The notes under the pieces were generated by a model. It worked only from the letters and a program-made list of their open reading frames with translations. It had not been told where the DNA came from and did not search any database. A DNA stretch of 64,000 nucleotides. Origin: Campylobacter concisus. Its GTDB lineage: Bacteria; Campylobacterota; Campylobacteria; Campylobacterales; Campylobacteraceae. The stretch lies in assembly GCF_015230015.1 (NCBI RefSeq), contig NZ_JAAKZC010000001.1:186001-250000 (forward strand), written 5' to 3'. This document shows, in pieces, positions 45,222 through 51,712 of the stretch. The first letter of the stretch is position 1; every line of letters starts with the position of its first letter. Made by a program: the position numbers and the translations under genes.

Positions 45222-47591
45222 ATGAAAAAGCTCTTAATCATCTTATTTTTACCGCTTTATCTATCCGCCTTTAGCCTTAGCCTAAACAGCGGCGCAAACG
45301 CAAATAAGCCTTATAGCGTCCTTCAGCTAAGCGACGAGAAAGAATTTGAATGTGTGGAGCAAATTTTAGCCTATGATACGAAGCGCTACGTTTGTATGCT
45401 CGATGATGGGATCTTGCCAAAGATCGAAGATACGACGCTGCCTTTAATGGATATAAAATATAAAAAGCAAGATGGCAAACTCTTTATCGTCATCATGCCA
45501 AAGGCGCCTTCAAAACTTCTAAATGTTCAAACTGAGCTTTACAGCAGTCCAAGCGTGCAAGATACGCCAAAGACGACCATCTCAAAGCACTTTAGCATCA
45601 TCATCGACACTTCGCTAAGCGAAAACAACAAAAGAGTATCTGGGTTAAATTTCTCGCCTGATTTTAGAGATATGCTAAGTCCAAGCATCGGAGCGCTAGA
45701 TCTTAACAAAGCGCCTATCGCTGGGCTTGACAGCAACGATATAGACATCTACATAAATATAAAAAGAGCTTACGAAAAGGGCGCTTATGAAAGCGTGGTA
45801 AAAGATACGCAAACGGCGATGAAAAGGCACCCAGCCAGTCTTTTTTCAAGTGAGTTTTTACTTTTTAGACTAAGAACACTTGATAAAATTTTTGAGACAA
45901 AGAGCGAGTTTGAGGGGCTTGAGCCAAAGGACATCGTAAGCGAGGGCAGAGCTTGGATAAGAAAATTCCCTTCTGATGAAAACTACCCAGAGGTGCTATA
46001 TCTCATCGCCAGAGCTTACCTCAAAGATAGCATCGCAAGTGATGCAAAATATATGCTTGACATACTAAGCGAAGAGCACGCGGAGTCTAAATTTACAAAG
46101 CTTGCCACGCTTGATTATGCTGACTACCTATATAAAATAGGCAGGCAAAAAGAGGCGCTAAGCGACTATGAAAAGGTGCTCTACTCTACAAATGACATCG
46201 ACCTTGCAAGTAGAGCTGCACTAAGTCTAGCAGACGCAAATATCGATAAAGAGAAATTTGAAGAGGCGAAAAAATTTGTGCTAAAGATCGCAAATGCAAA
46301 TGAGAAATTTTTCATGAACGATCCGACAAAATCGATGAATTTAGCCTATACATTTGCTAGCAAAGATATGCCAGACGTGGCTGCTAAAATTTATGAAATT
46401 TTGGTAAATAATAGCGACAGGACAAAGGATGTTTACGAGGCAGCATTAAAAAATTTAGCGCTAAATTTAGCCAAAACCAAAGATGAAAAAAGGGCGTATG
46501 AGTATCTAAACAGATACGAAAAAGAGTTTAAATATGGCGATTATATCGATGAGGTCGCCAAGGCAAAGGATGGGCTATTTTTTGAAGAGGACGACAAAAA
46601 CGCCACCGCACTTCACGCAAGATATAAAGATCTCATCGAAAAATATGCTGGCACAAACATCAGCCAAAAGGCATTAATCAGCGAGCTTGAGCTTGATCTA
46701 AAAGAGCGTAAATTTGCCGATGCGCTGGCTTATAACAACCTCGCAAAAGATGAAAATTTAAGCAAGGCGATGGAGCTAGTAAATGAGGCCGCACTTGAGC
46801 TAACAAAAGAGTTTTTCATCAAAGATGACTGCACGGCGGTTGTAAATTTACTCGAAAACTACGATGTGAGCAAGGTCTCTTTGCCACAGTTTAAGCTCTT
46901 TAACTGCTACTTTAGAACGGCGCGTTACAACGACGCGCTAGAGCTTGCCAAGGCGCATGTAAAGGATGAAAATTTAGAAGATAGAGTCGAGTGGCTGGTA
47001 AATTTGAGCAAAATTTTATATAAAAATAAAGACTACGAGCATGCGATCACTGCGGCAAATGACGCGCTCTCGCTTGGCTCAGCAGTCGAGTACTCGGATC
47101 CTACGCCATCGCTTTTTGATAGATTTTACTCGCTACTTGCGCTAAAGCGCTTTACAGAGGCGGTCTCAACGATCAGCGCGATCGAGCAGCTAAGAGGGCA
47201 GGACTTTAAGATCATCGAGGCGTACGCAGCTATATGTGACTATGCGATGAAGAGCAACGACTACGCTATCGCTGCAACCTACGCTAAAAAGGCGCTTGAG
47301 CTACAAACTAGAGCAAAGATAAATACCTTTTCGCCAAAGCTAAATTTTTACTACTCGGAGGCTTCGCTAAAGACAGATAATCTTGACGAGGCGCTTGACG
47401 AGGCGAAATTTATACTAAATATGAAGCTTGAGCCAGAAGACCGCTTGCATGCTCTAAATTTGGCAAGTGAAATTTACATCAGGCAAAAGCAGTATAAGCT
47501 AGCTAAGCCTTATCTAAACGAATGCGTTGGCTCAAATTTCACAAGCGCTTACAAAGATGCTTGCAAAGCCAAACTTGAGATGATAAAGTAA
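45222..47591 (+). CDS. pflA: Flagellar motor disc protein PflA (TPR-rich, periplasmic)
   Basis: This 789-residue exported protein has a signal peptide (MKKLLIILFLPLYLSAFSLS), a beta-rich N-terminal domain up to about 170, then long arrays of TPR-like helical pairs (for example DYADYLYKIGRQKEALSDYE). In C. jejuni the gene after nuoN is pflA, whose product is a periplasmic scaffold of the flagellar motor disc; length (788 there) and position agree. I start at ATG 45222 because it directly precedes the signal peptide. No flagellar promoter was recognised, so it may be read from the nuo operon. Confidence 0.88.
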   Translation: MKKLLIILFLPLYLSAFSLSLNSGANANKPYSVLQLSDEKEFECVEQILAYDTKRYVCMLDDGILPKIEDTTLPLMDIKYKKQDGKLFIVIMPKAPSKLLNVQTELYSSPSVQDTPKTTISKHFSIIIDTSLSENNKRVSGLNFSPDFRDMLSPSIGALDLNKAPIAGLDSNDIDIYINIKRAYEKGAYESVVKDTQTAMKRHPASLFSSEFLLFRLRTLDKIFETKSEFEGLEPKDIVSEGRAWIRKFPSDENYPEVLYLIARAYLKDSIASDAKYMLDILSEEHAESKFTKLATLDYADYLYKIGRQKEALSDYEKVLYSTNDIDLASRAALSLADANIDKEKFEEAKKFVLKIANANEKFFMNDPTKSMNLAYTFASKDMPDVAAKIYEILVNNSDRTKDVYEAALKNLALNLAKTKDEKRAYEYLNRYEKEFKYGDYIDEVAKAKDGLFFEEDDKNATALHARYKDLIEKYAGTNISQKALISELELDLKERKFADALAYNNLAKDENLSKAMELVNEAALELTKEFFIKDDCTAVVNLLENYDVSKVSLPQFKLFNCYFRTARYNDALELAKAHVKDENLEDRVEWLVNLSKILYKNKDYEHAITAANDALSLGSAVEYSDPTPSLFDRFYSLLALKRFTEAVSTISAIEQLRGQDFKIIEAYAAICDYAMKSNDYAIAATYAKKALELQTRAKINTFSPKLNFYYSEASLKTDNLDEALDEAKFILNMKLEPEDRLHALNLASEIYIRQKQYKLAKPYLNECVGSNFTSAYKDACKAKLEMIK

Positions 47592-47854
47592 AATTTGGTG
47601 CTAAGATTAAATGATCTTGAAAGAGAGTATCTAGAGCTTAAAAATATTTTATTTTTCTTTTAGCAAAAATTGTTATTCCTGCAATTTGTTATGATCGTAA
47701 GTACGATTTTAAGAATATTTTTTTAGGAGAAGATTATGTATAGCGGCGCAACGAAAAGTAGCGAGAATTTAGAAACGATAGCCTAAGTGGCGGTATGAAA
47801 AAAGGATATGTAGTATGAACGTTTTTTTAAATTTATGGTCATGAAAGGATAGGG
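47592..47854. other. Accessory spacer after pflA with a tiny ORF
   Basis: These 263 bases contain no conserved gene. A 16-codon ORF at 47736-47786 (MYSGATKSSENLETIA) has a very good ribosome site (TTAGGAGAAGATT) and is followed closely by two even shorter frames, then the 88-residue gene at 47855. This could be a leader peptide or the remains of a broken gene. Confidence 0.4.
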
Positions 47855-48121
47855 ATGATAACACTGACATGGTTAACAAAATTTTGGTTTCTTTTATTGA
47901 TAGCAGGTGTTATACTTTTGAACTCAGTTTATCTAAAAGGAAACTATTTAAAACATTTTTTTGATTTTGGAGAATTAAAAAGAATTGCTCAAAAGATAAA
48001 AGATGAATCTAATTATTTGGGGAAATCTGTTTATTGCTTTTTTGGTGCAATCGCATTATTTGCCTATGTATGTATTTATTTGGGATTGGTGGGTTTAACC
48101 CTAATGATTATTATTAAATAA
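47855..48121 (+). CDS. Small two-helix membrane protein, orphan
   Basis: This 88-residue protein has two membrane helices (about 8-26 and 58-85) around a basic, soluble middle (HFFDFGELKRIAQKIKDESN). Codon use is AT-rich (TTT, TAT, ATT, GGA, AGT) and unlike the GAG/ATC/AGC style of neighbouring genes, which suggests recent acquisition. GGAT-AGGG precedes the ATG. No family recognised. Small toxin-like or immunity-like membrane proteins look similar, but nothing proves that. Confidence 0.6.
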   Translation: MITLTWLTKFWFLLLIAGVILLNSVYLKGNYLKHFFDFGELKRIAQKIKDESNYLGKSVYCFFGAIALFAYVCIYLGLVGLTLMIIIK

Positions 48122-48131
48122 TGAGATAGAA

Positions 48132-48206
48132 ATGAGTGATCAAAACAGAGCCGAAAAGATAGAAAAAGCTAGAAAAATGGCGGTAAGATTTTTAGGCAAG
48201 AATTAA
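48132..48206 (+). CDS. Possible 24-residue basic peptide ORF
   Basis: ATG at 48132 opens a 24-codon frame (MSDQNRAEKIEKARKMAVRF, then LGKN) that would form an amphipathic basic helix. It lies 10 bases after the membrane protein gene. The ribosome site is weak. It may be the start of a truncated gene. Confidence 0.3.
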   Translation: MSDQNRAEKIEKARKMAVRFLGKN

Positions 48207-48443
48207 ATTTGCCACTAAGCGGATTAGGTGCTTGATTGTGTTTTGTTTGTTGGATTATAAAGTAAAAATGGTTTAAATTTATAAGAAATTTTGGCTTTAA
48301 ATTGACAAGATTTAAAAATAAAATTTTATATTTTTCGCTTAGAAATAGCGGACAAAATAGCTTTAATTTGATTTAAAATTTAATTTTTTCTTGACATATA
48401 ATAATGTTTTTTGTATAATCTCAATTCTTTTTTAAATAATCAT
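48207..48443. other. AT-rich spacer before the tRNA cluster
   Basis: I see no gene. The only clear signal is the tRNA promoter at 48391-48419. Confidence 0.5.
48391..48419 (+). promoter_or_regulatory. Consensus sigma-70 promoter of the tRNA operon
   Basis: TTGACA (48391-48396) and TATAAT (48414-48419) are both perfect and separated by 17 bases. This is the best promoter in the window. tRNA-Lys begins 25 bases after the -10 box, as expected for a strong stable-RNA promoter. Confidence 0.9.
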
Positions 48444-48519
48444 GTCTTGCTAGCTCAGTCGGTAGAGCATCTCACTTTTAATGAGGGGGCCGTTGGTTCG
48501 AATCCAACGCAGGACACCA
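48444..48519 (+). tRNA. tRNA-Lys (anticodon TTT)
   Basis: The cloverleaf is complete: acceptor GTCTTGC/GCAGGAC, D-arm AGCTCAGTCGGTAGAGC, anticodon loop CTTTTAA, T-arm GTTGG TTCGAAT CCAAC and encoded CCA. It reads AAA and AAG. First gene of the cluster. Confidence 0.95.
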
Positions 48520-48533
48520 TTTTTTGGGTTTAT

Positions 48534-48609
48534 GACCCTTTCGTCTAGTGGCTCAGGACTCTACTTTCTCTGTGTAGGAACAGAGGTTCAAATCCTCTAA
48601 GGGTCGCCA
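48534..48609 (+). tRNA. tRNA-Glu-like, irregular anticodon arm
   Basis: Acceptor GACCCTT/AAGGGTC is perfect, the D-arm CGTCTAG...CAGGAC is Glu-type, the T-arm is AGAGG TTCAAAT CCTCT, and CCA is encoded. By alignment with other tRNA-Glu genes the anticodon stem is CTACT/TGTAG, with a T-T mismatch at the loop, and the loop TTCTCTG reads CTC with T at position 37. A TTC anticodon would require a shifted, poorly paired stem. Isotype Glu is likely; anticodon and activity are uncertain. Confidence 0.7.
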
Positions 48610-48625
48610 GATGTTTTAAATTTTA

Positions 48626-48701
48626 GGTCGCTTAGCTCAGTTGGTAGAGCGCCACCCTTACAAGGTGGATGTCATAAGTTCGAGTCTTATAGCGACCACC
48701 A
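48626..48701 (+). tRNA. tRNA-Val (anticodon TAC)
   Basis: Acceptor GGTCGCT/AGCGACC, anticodon stem CCACC/GGTGG with loop CTTACAA, T-arm TAAG TTCGAGT CTTA and encoded CCA form a regular cloverleaf. Confidence 0.95.
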
Positions 48702-48713
48702 TTACTTTTAGGT

Positions 48714-48790
48714 GCAGCGGTAGTTCAGTTGGTTAGAATGCCGCCCTGTCACGGCGGAGGTCGCGGGTTCGAGCCCCGTCCGCTGCGCCA
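48714..48790 (+). tRNA. tRNA-Asp (anticodon GTC)
   Basis: Acceptor GCAGCGG/CCGCTGC, anticodon stem CCGCC/GGCGG with loop CTGTCAC, T-arm GCGGG TTCGAGC CCCGT and encoded CCA. The GC content is much higher than the surroundings, as normal for a tRNA. Confidence 0.95.
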
Positions 48791-48797
48791 TCTACCA

Positions 48798-48830
48798 AAC
48801 CTTAGGTTAAGGTTCTTGATTCTATTTTTT
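48798..48830 (+). terminator. Terminator after the first four tRNAs
   Basis: AACCTTA/TAAGGTT form a 7-bp stem around GGT, followed by a T-rich stretch. The next two tRNAs would then need their own promoter in 48831-48915, where TATGAT near 48888 is a candidate. Confidence 0.65.
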
Positions 48831-48915
48831 CTTGTTTTTTTGAGTGATCAAATTAAATTTTAAGATTATAAGTTCTAAGATAACACTTTATGATTTGTTA
48901 TTGATACTTAATCTT

Positions 48916-48991
48916 GCCTCGTTAGCTCAGTTGGTAGAGCATATCACTCTTAATGATGGGGTCGTAGGTTCGAGACCTACACGGGGCACCA
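48916..48991 (+). tRNA. tRNA-Lys (anticodon CTT)
   Basis: Acceptor GCCTCGT/ACGGGGC, D-arm AGCTCAGTTGGTAGAGC, anticodon stem TATCA/TGATG with loop CTCTTAA, T-arm GTAGG TTCGAGA CCTAC and encoded CCA. The C34 anticodon reads AAG only, complementing the TTT tRNA-Lys at 48444. Confidence 0.92.
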
Positions 48992-48997
48992 TCTTTT

Positions 48998-49072
48998 GGC
49001 CCATTCGTCTAGCGGTTAGGACACCAGCCTCTCACGTTGGTAACACGAGTTCGAGTCTCGTATGGGTCACCA
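48998..49072 (+). tRNA. tRNA-Glu (anticodon CTC)
   Basis: Acceptor GGCCCAT/ATGGGTC (one G-T pair), anticodon stem CCAGC/GTTGG with loop CTCTCAC, T-arm CACGAG TTCGAGT CTCGT and encoded CCA. The usual bacterial tRNA-Glu has TTC; here position 34 is C, so it should read GAG only. It is 6 bases after tRNA-Lys(CTT). Confidence 0.88.
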
Positions 49073-49150
49073 TTTTTCTTCTAAATTTAACTCAAATTTT
49101 GAAAATTTACTGCTAGCGCAATAAATTTGATTAATAAATTGAACGCATTT

Positions 49151-49203
49151 TGCTACCGACATTGCTTACTGGTATGCGAAGCAATTTTGGTATTTAGGTA
49201 GCA
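49151..49203. repeat. Nested hairpin element
   Basis: TGCTACC/GGTAGCA (49151-49157 with 49197-49203) encloses ATTGCTT/AAGCAAT (49161-49167 with 49179-49185). Both 7-bp stems are perfect. The two-tier structure downstream of a tRNA operon could be a small RNA, a recombination end or a remnant of a mobile element. Confidence 0.5.
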
Positions 49204-49497
49204 GAAATTATATTGAAATACTGTATCCCAAAATCTCGTAATTCTTTGCTGAAGGTATAAATAAAACTTGTTTTAATAACGAGATGCTTGAGTTTTGTAA
49301 AAGGTTTTGGGCGAAAACGGATCAGTGATTTATAAAATCTTAGAGATTGCAAATAACGATGAAATTATGACTGCTGGAATTTGTAATTTCTATTAAATCT
49401 TTTAGAAATGCATAAATTTTAAAATTTAGCTACAACATAAATTTGATAAATTTGCTGACTTTGCCTTGATAAATTTATTCTATAAGATAAAAGGGGT

Positions 49498-49518
49498 AGG
49501 GCGCATTTAATACGCCCT
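49498..49518 (-). terminator. Terminator of the DUF4198 gene
   Basis: AGGGCG and CGCCCT pair across a 9-base loop, and on the minus strand the stem is followed by CCTTTTAT. It lies 22 bases beyond the stop codon. Confidence 0.6.
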
Positions 49519-49539
49519 TTGATAAATTCTAAATTTGAT

Positions 49540-50292
49540 CTATTTTAGCTCAAATGCAAGTGTTGCAGCAATCGTCTCGTCATCGCAAATTTTAGAGTCA
49601 GCAAATGGCATTTTATGCACTGTTTGTAGCAGCCATTTTCCAGGTTTAAGTGCAAGCACCTCTATCGTGCCGTCTGGCTCAGTTTGGCCATGAAATGCGC
49701 TTTTTTCTTTTAAAAATCCATCAAACGTTCCATCAAGCGTGGCATTTTCTAAAGATTTGCCCTCAAATAGAATTTTCACTTTAAACGGCACGCCAACTTT
49801 GAAATTTGCTGGATTGTCAAGTGGGACTATCTCTAAGCGCTGCTGTGAAGGCTTTGTTACAGAGTCGTCCTTAGCGTTTTTATTTATTACACCTTTTGCG
49901 CTCATGCTCGCTTTTTTGCAGTATTTGGCATCCTTTATGTCCTCTTTGGTTTTGCCCATGTGCCATGTGCCATCGCTTGCTTTTGTCCAAAACGTAGGCT
50001 TATACTCGCCAGCTATAAGGTATGAGCCGTCTTCTAGTTTGGCCCTTTCATAGTGGTAGTTTTCGCCGCTTTGTTTTAGGCTCAGTTTCTCGCCATTTTT
50101 GTTTATAATGTATGGGGCTTCAAATAGGGCGACCCTTTTATCTGGGATCTTTTCAACGGTTGGAAAATCGTCCGCGTAGCCGATATCAACGCTTGTTACG
50201 TCCTTGCTACTTCCAAATAGCCAAAATTCGTGAGCTAAAGAGTGACTGCTAAATGCTGCCAAAGCCAAAAGTGCAAATAAATGCTTGTTCAT
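49540..50292 (-). CDS. Periplasmic DUF4198-family protein, probably iron-regulated
   Basis: This 250-residue exported protein has a signal peptide (MNKHLFALLALAAFSSHSLA) cleaved before HEFWLFG. The mature protein begins with the HEFW motif typical of DUF4198 and continues with two beta-rich domains (HYERAKLEDGSYLIAGEYKP; about 165-250 a carboxypeptidase-like beta sandwich). Relatives accompany metal uptake systems. A TATAAT box with an overlapping Fur-box-like sequence about 200 bases upstream indicates iron control. N-terminal histidine could bind metal, as in other HEFW proteins; that is inference. Confidence 0.83.
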   Translation of the reverse strand: MNKHLFALLALAAFSSHSLAHEFWLFGSSKDVTSVDIGYADDFPTVEKIPDKRVALFEAPYIINKNGEKLSLKQSGENYHYERAKLEDGSYLIAGEYKPTFWTKASDGTWHMGKTKEDIKDAKYCKKASMSAKGVINKNAKDDSVTKPSQQRLEIVPLDNPANFKVGVPFKVKILFEGKSLENATLDGTFDGFLKEKSAFHGQTEPDGTIEVLALKPGKWLLQTVHKMPFADSKICDDETIAATLAFELK

Positions 50293-50648
50293 TAGATATC
50301 CTTTTAGGTTAAAATGTCTTTTTTATATATGTCACAAAAATATTGTTAAATTTCTACATGACTAAATTTTGCTATTTACTAAGCAAATTTAGTAATCAAA
50401 ACTAAATTTATTCATCTAAATTTACAGAATAATACAACTATTAAAATTGATTTAATCGCTGATAAAACGAAATTTAAATCCGTAGTGCAATTATATCAAA
50501 ATAATAATCATTGTCAATATTGAATCAAATTTTTATTTTATAAAACAGCATAGTCAGTTAAATTACACAAGAAGATAAATTTTACTAAAAACTAATGTGA
50601 AACTAATAAGCATAGAGATCAAAGACGAAGTTGTTTCAAGTTTCTGAT
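50293..50648. other. Upstream region of the DUF4198 gene (356 bp)
   Basis: The region holds the promoter and Fur box at 50490-50515, which imply an untranslated leader of about 190 bases. An imperfect hairpin, ACTAAATTTTGC (50361-50372) with GCAAATTTAGT (50383-50393), lies in that leader. No gene was seen. Confidence 0.5.
50490..50515 (-). promoter_or_regulatory. Fur-box-like operator overlapping a TATAAT promoter
   Basis: TATAAT (minus strand, 50490-50495) abuts AATAATCATTGTC-containing sequence at 50497-50515 that matches about 15 of 19 positions of the Fur consensus GATAATGATAATCATTATC. A repressor there would cover the space between -35 and -10. Confidence 0.65.
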
Positions 50649-51149
50649 CTATTCTAACTCCCTAACTATCACCGACCACTCATTTACAAGTTTTTCAATG
50701 CTAAATTTGGCATTTGCAGGGCTGGTTGATGGTAGTTTTATCACCTCGTTTTTTGTCGCTTTTATGATCTCACACTCCAAGTATTTTTTGCAAATTTCGT
50801 AAGCCTTGCCGCCGTTTGCGTAGACTTGCGTGATATTTGACTCTTTAAACAAAGGCTTTAAATTTACAGGTACGATCTTGCTCATTTTAGAGTCGCTTGA
50901 GCCCTCTATCTCGCATGATATCGCCGCGTCATATATCGCGATGTGATGAGAGAGTAGAAATTTTATCTTTTCATCCGTGCTTTCTGGCACATCAGCGTTT
51001 AAGACCCTAGCCAACACCCGCCAAAAGCGGTTTTGCAGATTTGTATAGTAAAAGCCAAATTTACGAGAGATGACGGAGGGGAAAGAGCCAAGGATCAAAA
51101 TTTTAGAGTTTTTATCAAAGATTGGCTTAAAAGGGTGCGTTTGGCTCAT
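50649..51149 (-). CDS. DNA-deoxyinosine (hypoxanthine) glycosylase, UDG superfamily
   Basis: This 166-residue protein of the uracil-DNA glycosylase superfamily removes deaminated bases. The first motif is ILGSFPSVISRKFGFYYTNL (about 19-38), which lacks the Asp of family 1 UDG, and the second is LPSTSPANAKFS (about 142-153). This pair fits the family-6 hypoxanthine-DNA glycosylases. It is a monocistronic gene on the minus strand, with its own short upstream gap shared with a divergent pseudogene. Confidence 0.85.
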   Translation of the reverse strand: MSQTHPFKPIFDKNSKILILGSFPSVISRKFGFYYTNLQNRFWRVLARVLNADVPESTDEKIKFLLSHHIAIYDAAISCEIEGSSDSKMSKIVPVNLKPLFKESNITQVYANGGKAYEICKKYLECEIIKATKNEVIKLPSTSPANAKFSIEKLVNEWSVIVRELE

Positions 51150-51229
51150 ATTTTGCCTTTTAATTTTATGAATGATTTTAGATAATGATATATAAAATTT
51201 GCTTTAGAAGTTAAATTTAAGGAGCTGTG

Positions 51230-51691
51230 ATGCCTTGGCGCAAGATGAGATTTTTTGATAAGAGTTGGATAAGTGGCGATCTAGACGATGATGAGTTTGA
51301 AAAGAGGATAGAGGATTATGGCTCGTGTATAAAGTCTTTTTATGGCGAGCTAAAGACGCTTGAGAGAGAGTTTTTGTATATCTAAATTTTAGTGATGCAA
51401 AGATAGTATCTTTTGCCTTTATGAAAAGCGGCGCTAGGGTTAAATTTTATATCGGAGACTTGCAAAATGGCTACTTCGAGCTAAGTGCCATTTTTAAAAA
51501 TTTTCATATAGATGATAGCGCTCTTGGTGAGATCATAGCCAGTGAAGTGGCTTTTGCGGAAAAACAAATTTTATTTTTCATATATGATGGACGATCTTAA
51601 GGAGCGCCATTTTGACTTTGATGAGATAGGCAGTATTAAATTAAAAAAATATCAAACAAGATATATTCTAGCTGTTAGCGTAAAATTTTAG
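51230..51691 (+). pseudogene. Frameshifted gene, three fragments
   Basis: A ribosome site (AAGGAG) and ATG at 51230 open a frame (MPWRKMRFFDKSWISGDLDD) that stops at 51385. A coherent protein-like sequence continues in another frame (about 51388-51600, FSDAKIVSFAFMKSGARVKF) and then returns to the first frame (about 51587-51691, MDDLKERHFDFDEIGSIKLK). Together these would give a protein of about 150 residues with MRFFDKSW at the start, reminiscent of DUF4085-type proteins. Two indels, both near T5 runs, break it. Confidence 0.7.
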
Positions 51692-51712
51692 GTGCAAAAG
51701 CACCTAAAATTT
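51683..51712. terminator. Bidirectional terminator with a 13-bp perfect stem
   Basis: AAATTTTAGGTGC and GCACCTAAAATTT pair perfectly around an AAAA loop. The hairpin covers the end of the pseudogene and reaches the stop codon of the pyruvate oxidoreductase gene, serving both strands. Confidence 0.85.

Larger units (their letters stand above)
49073..49539. other. 467-bp non-coding stretch after the tRNA cluster
   Basis: There is no credible gene. The region contains the nested hairpin at 49151-49203 and the terminator of the gene at 49540. The sequence 49205-49440 looks like decayed coding or mobile-element DNA, but I cannot match it to a family. Confidence 0.45.

Noticed and set aside
48844-49116. 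A 90-codon frame across tRNA-Lys(CTT) and tRNA-Glu(CTC)
   Set aside because: It spans two intact tRNA genes and encodes typical tRNA-derived translation (AQLVEHITLNDGVVGSRPT).
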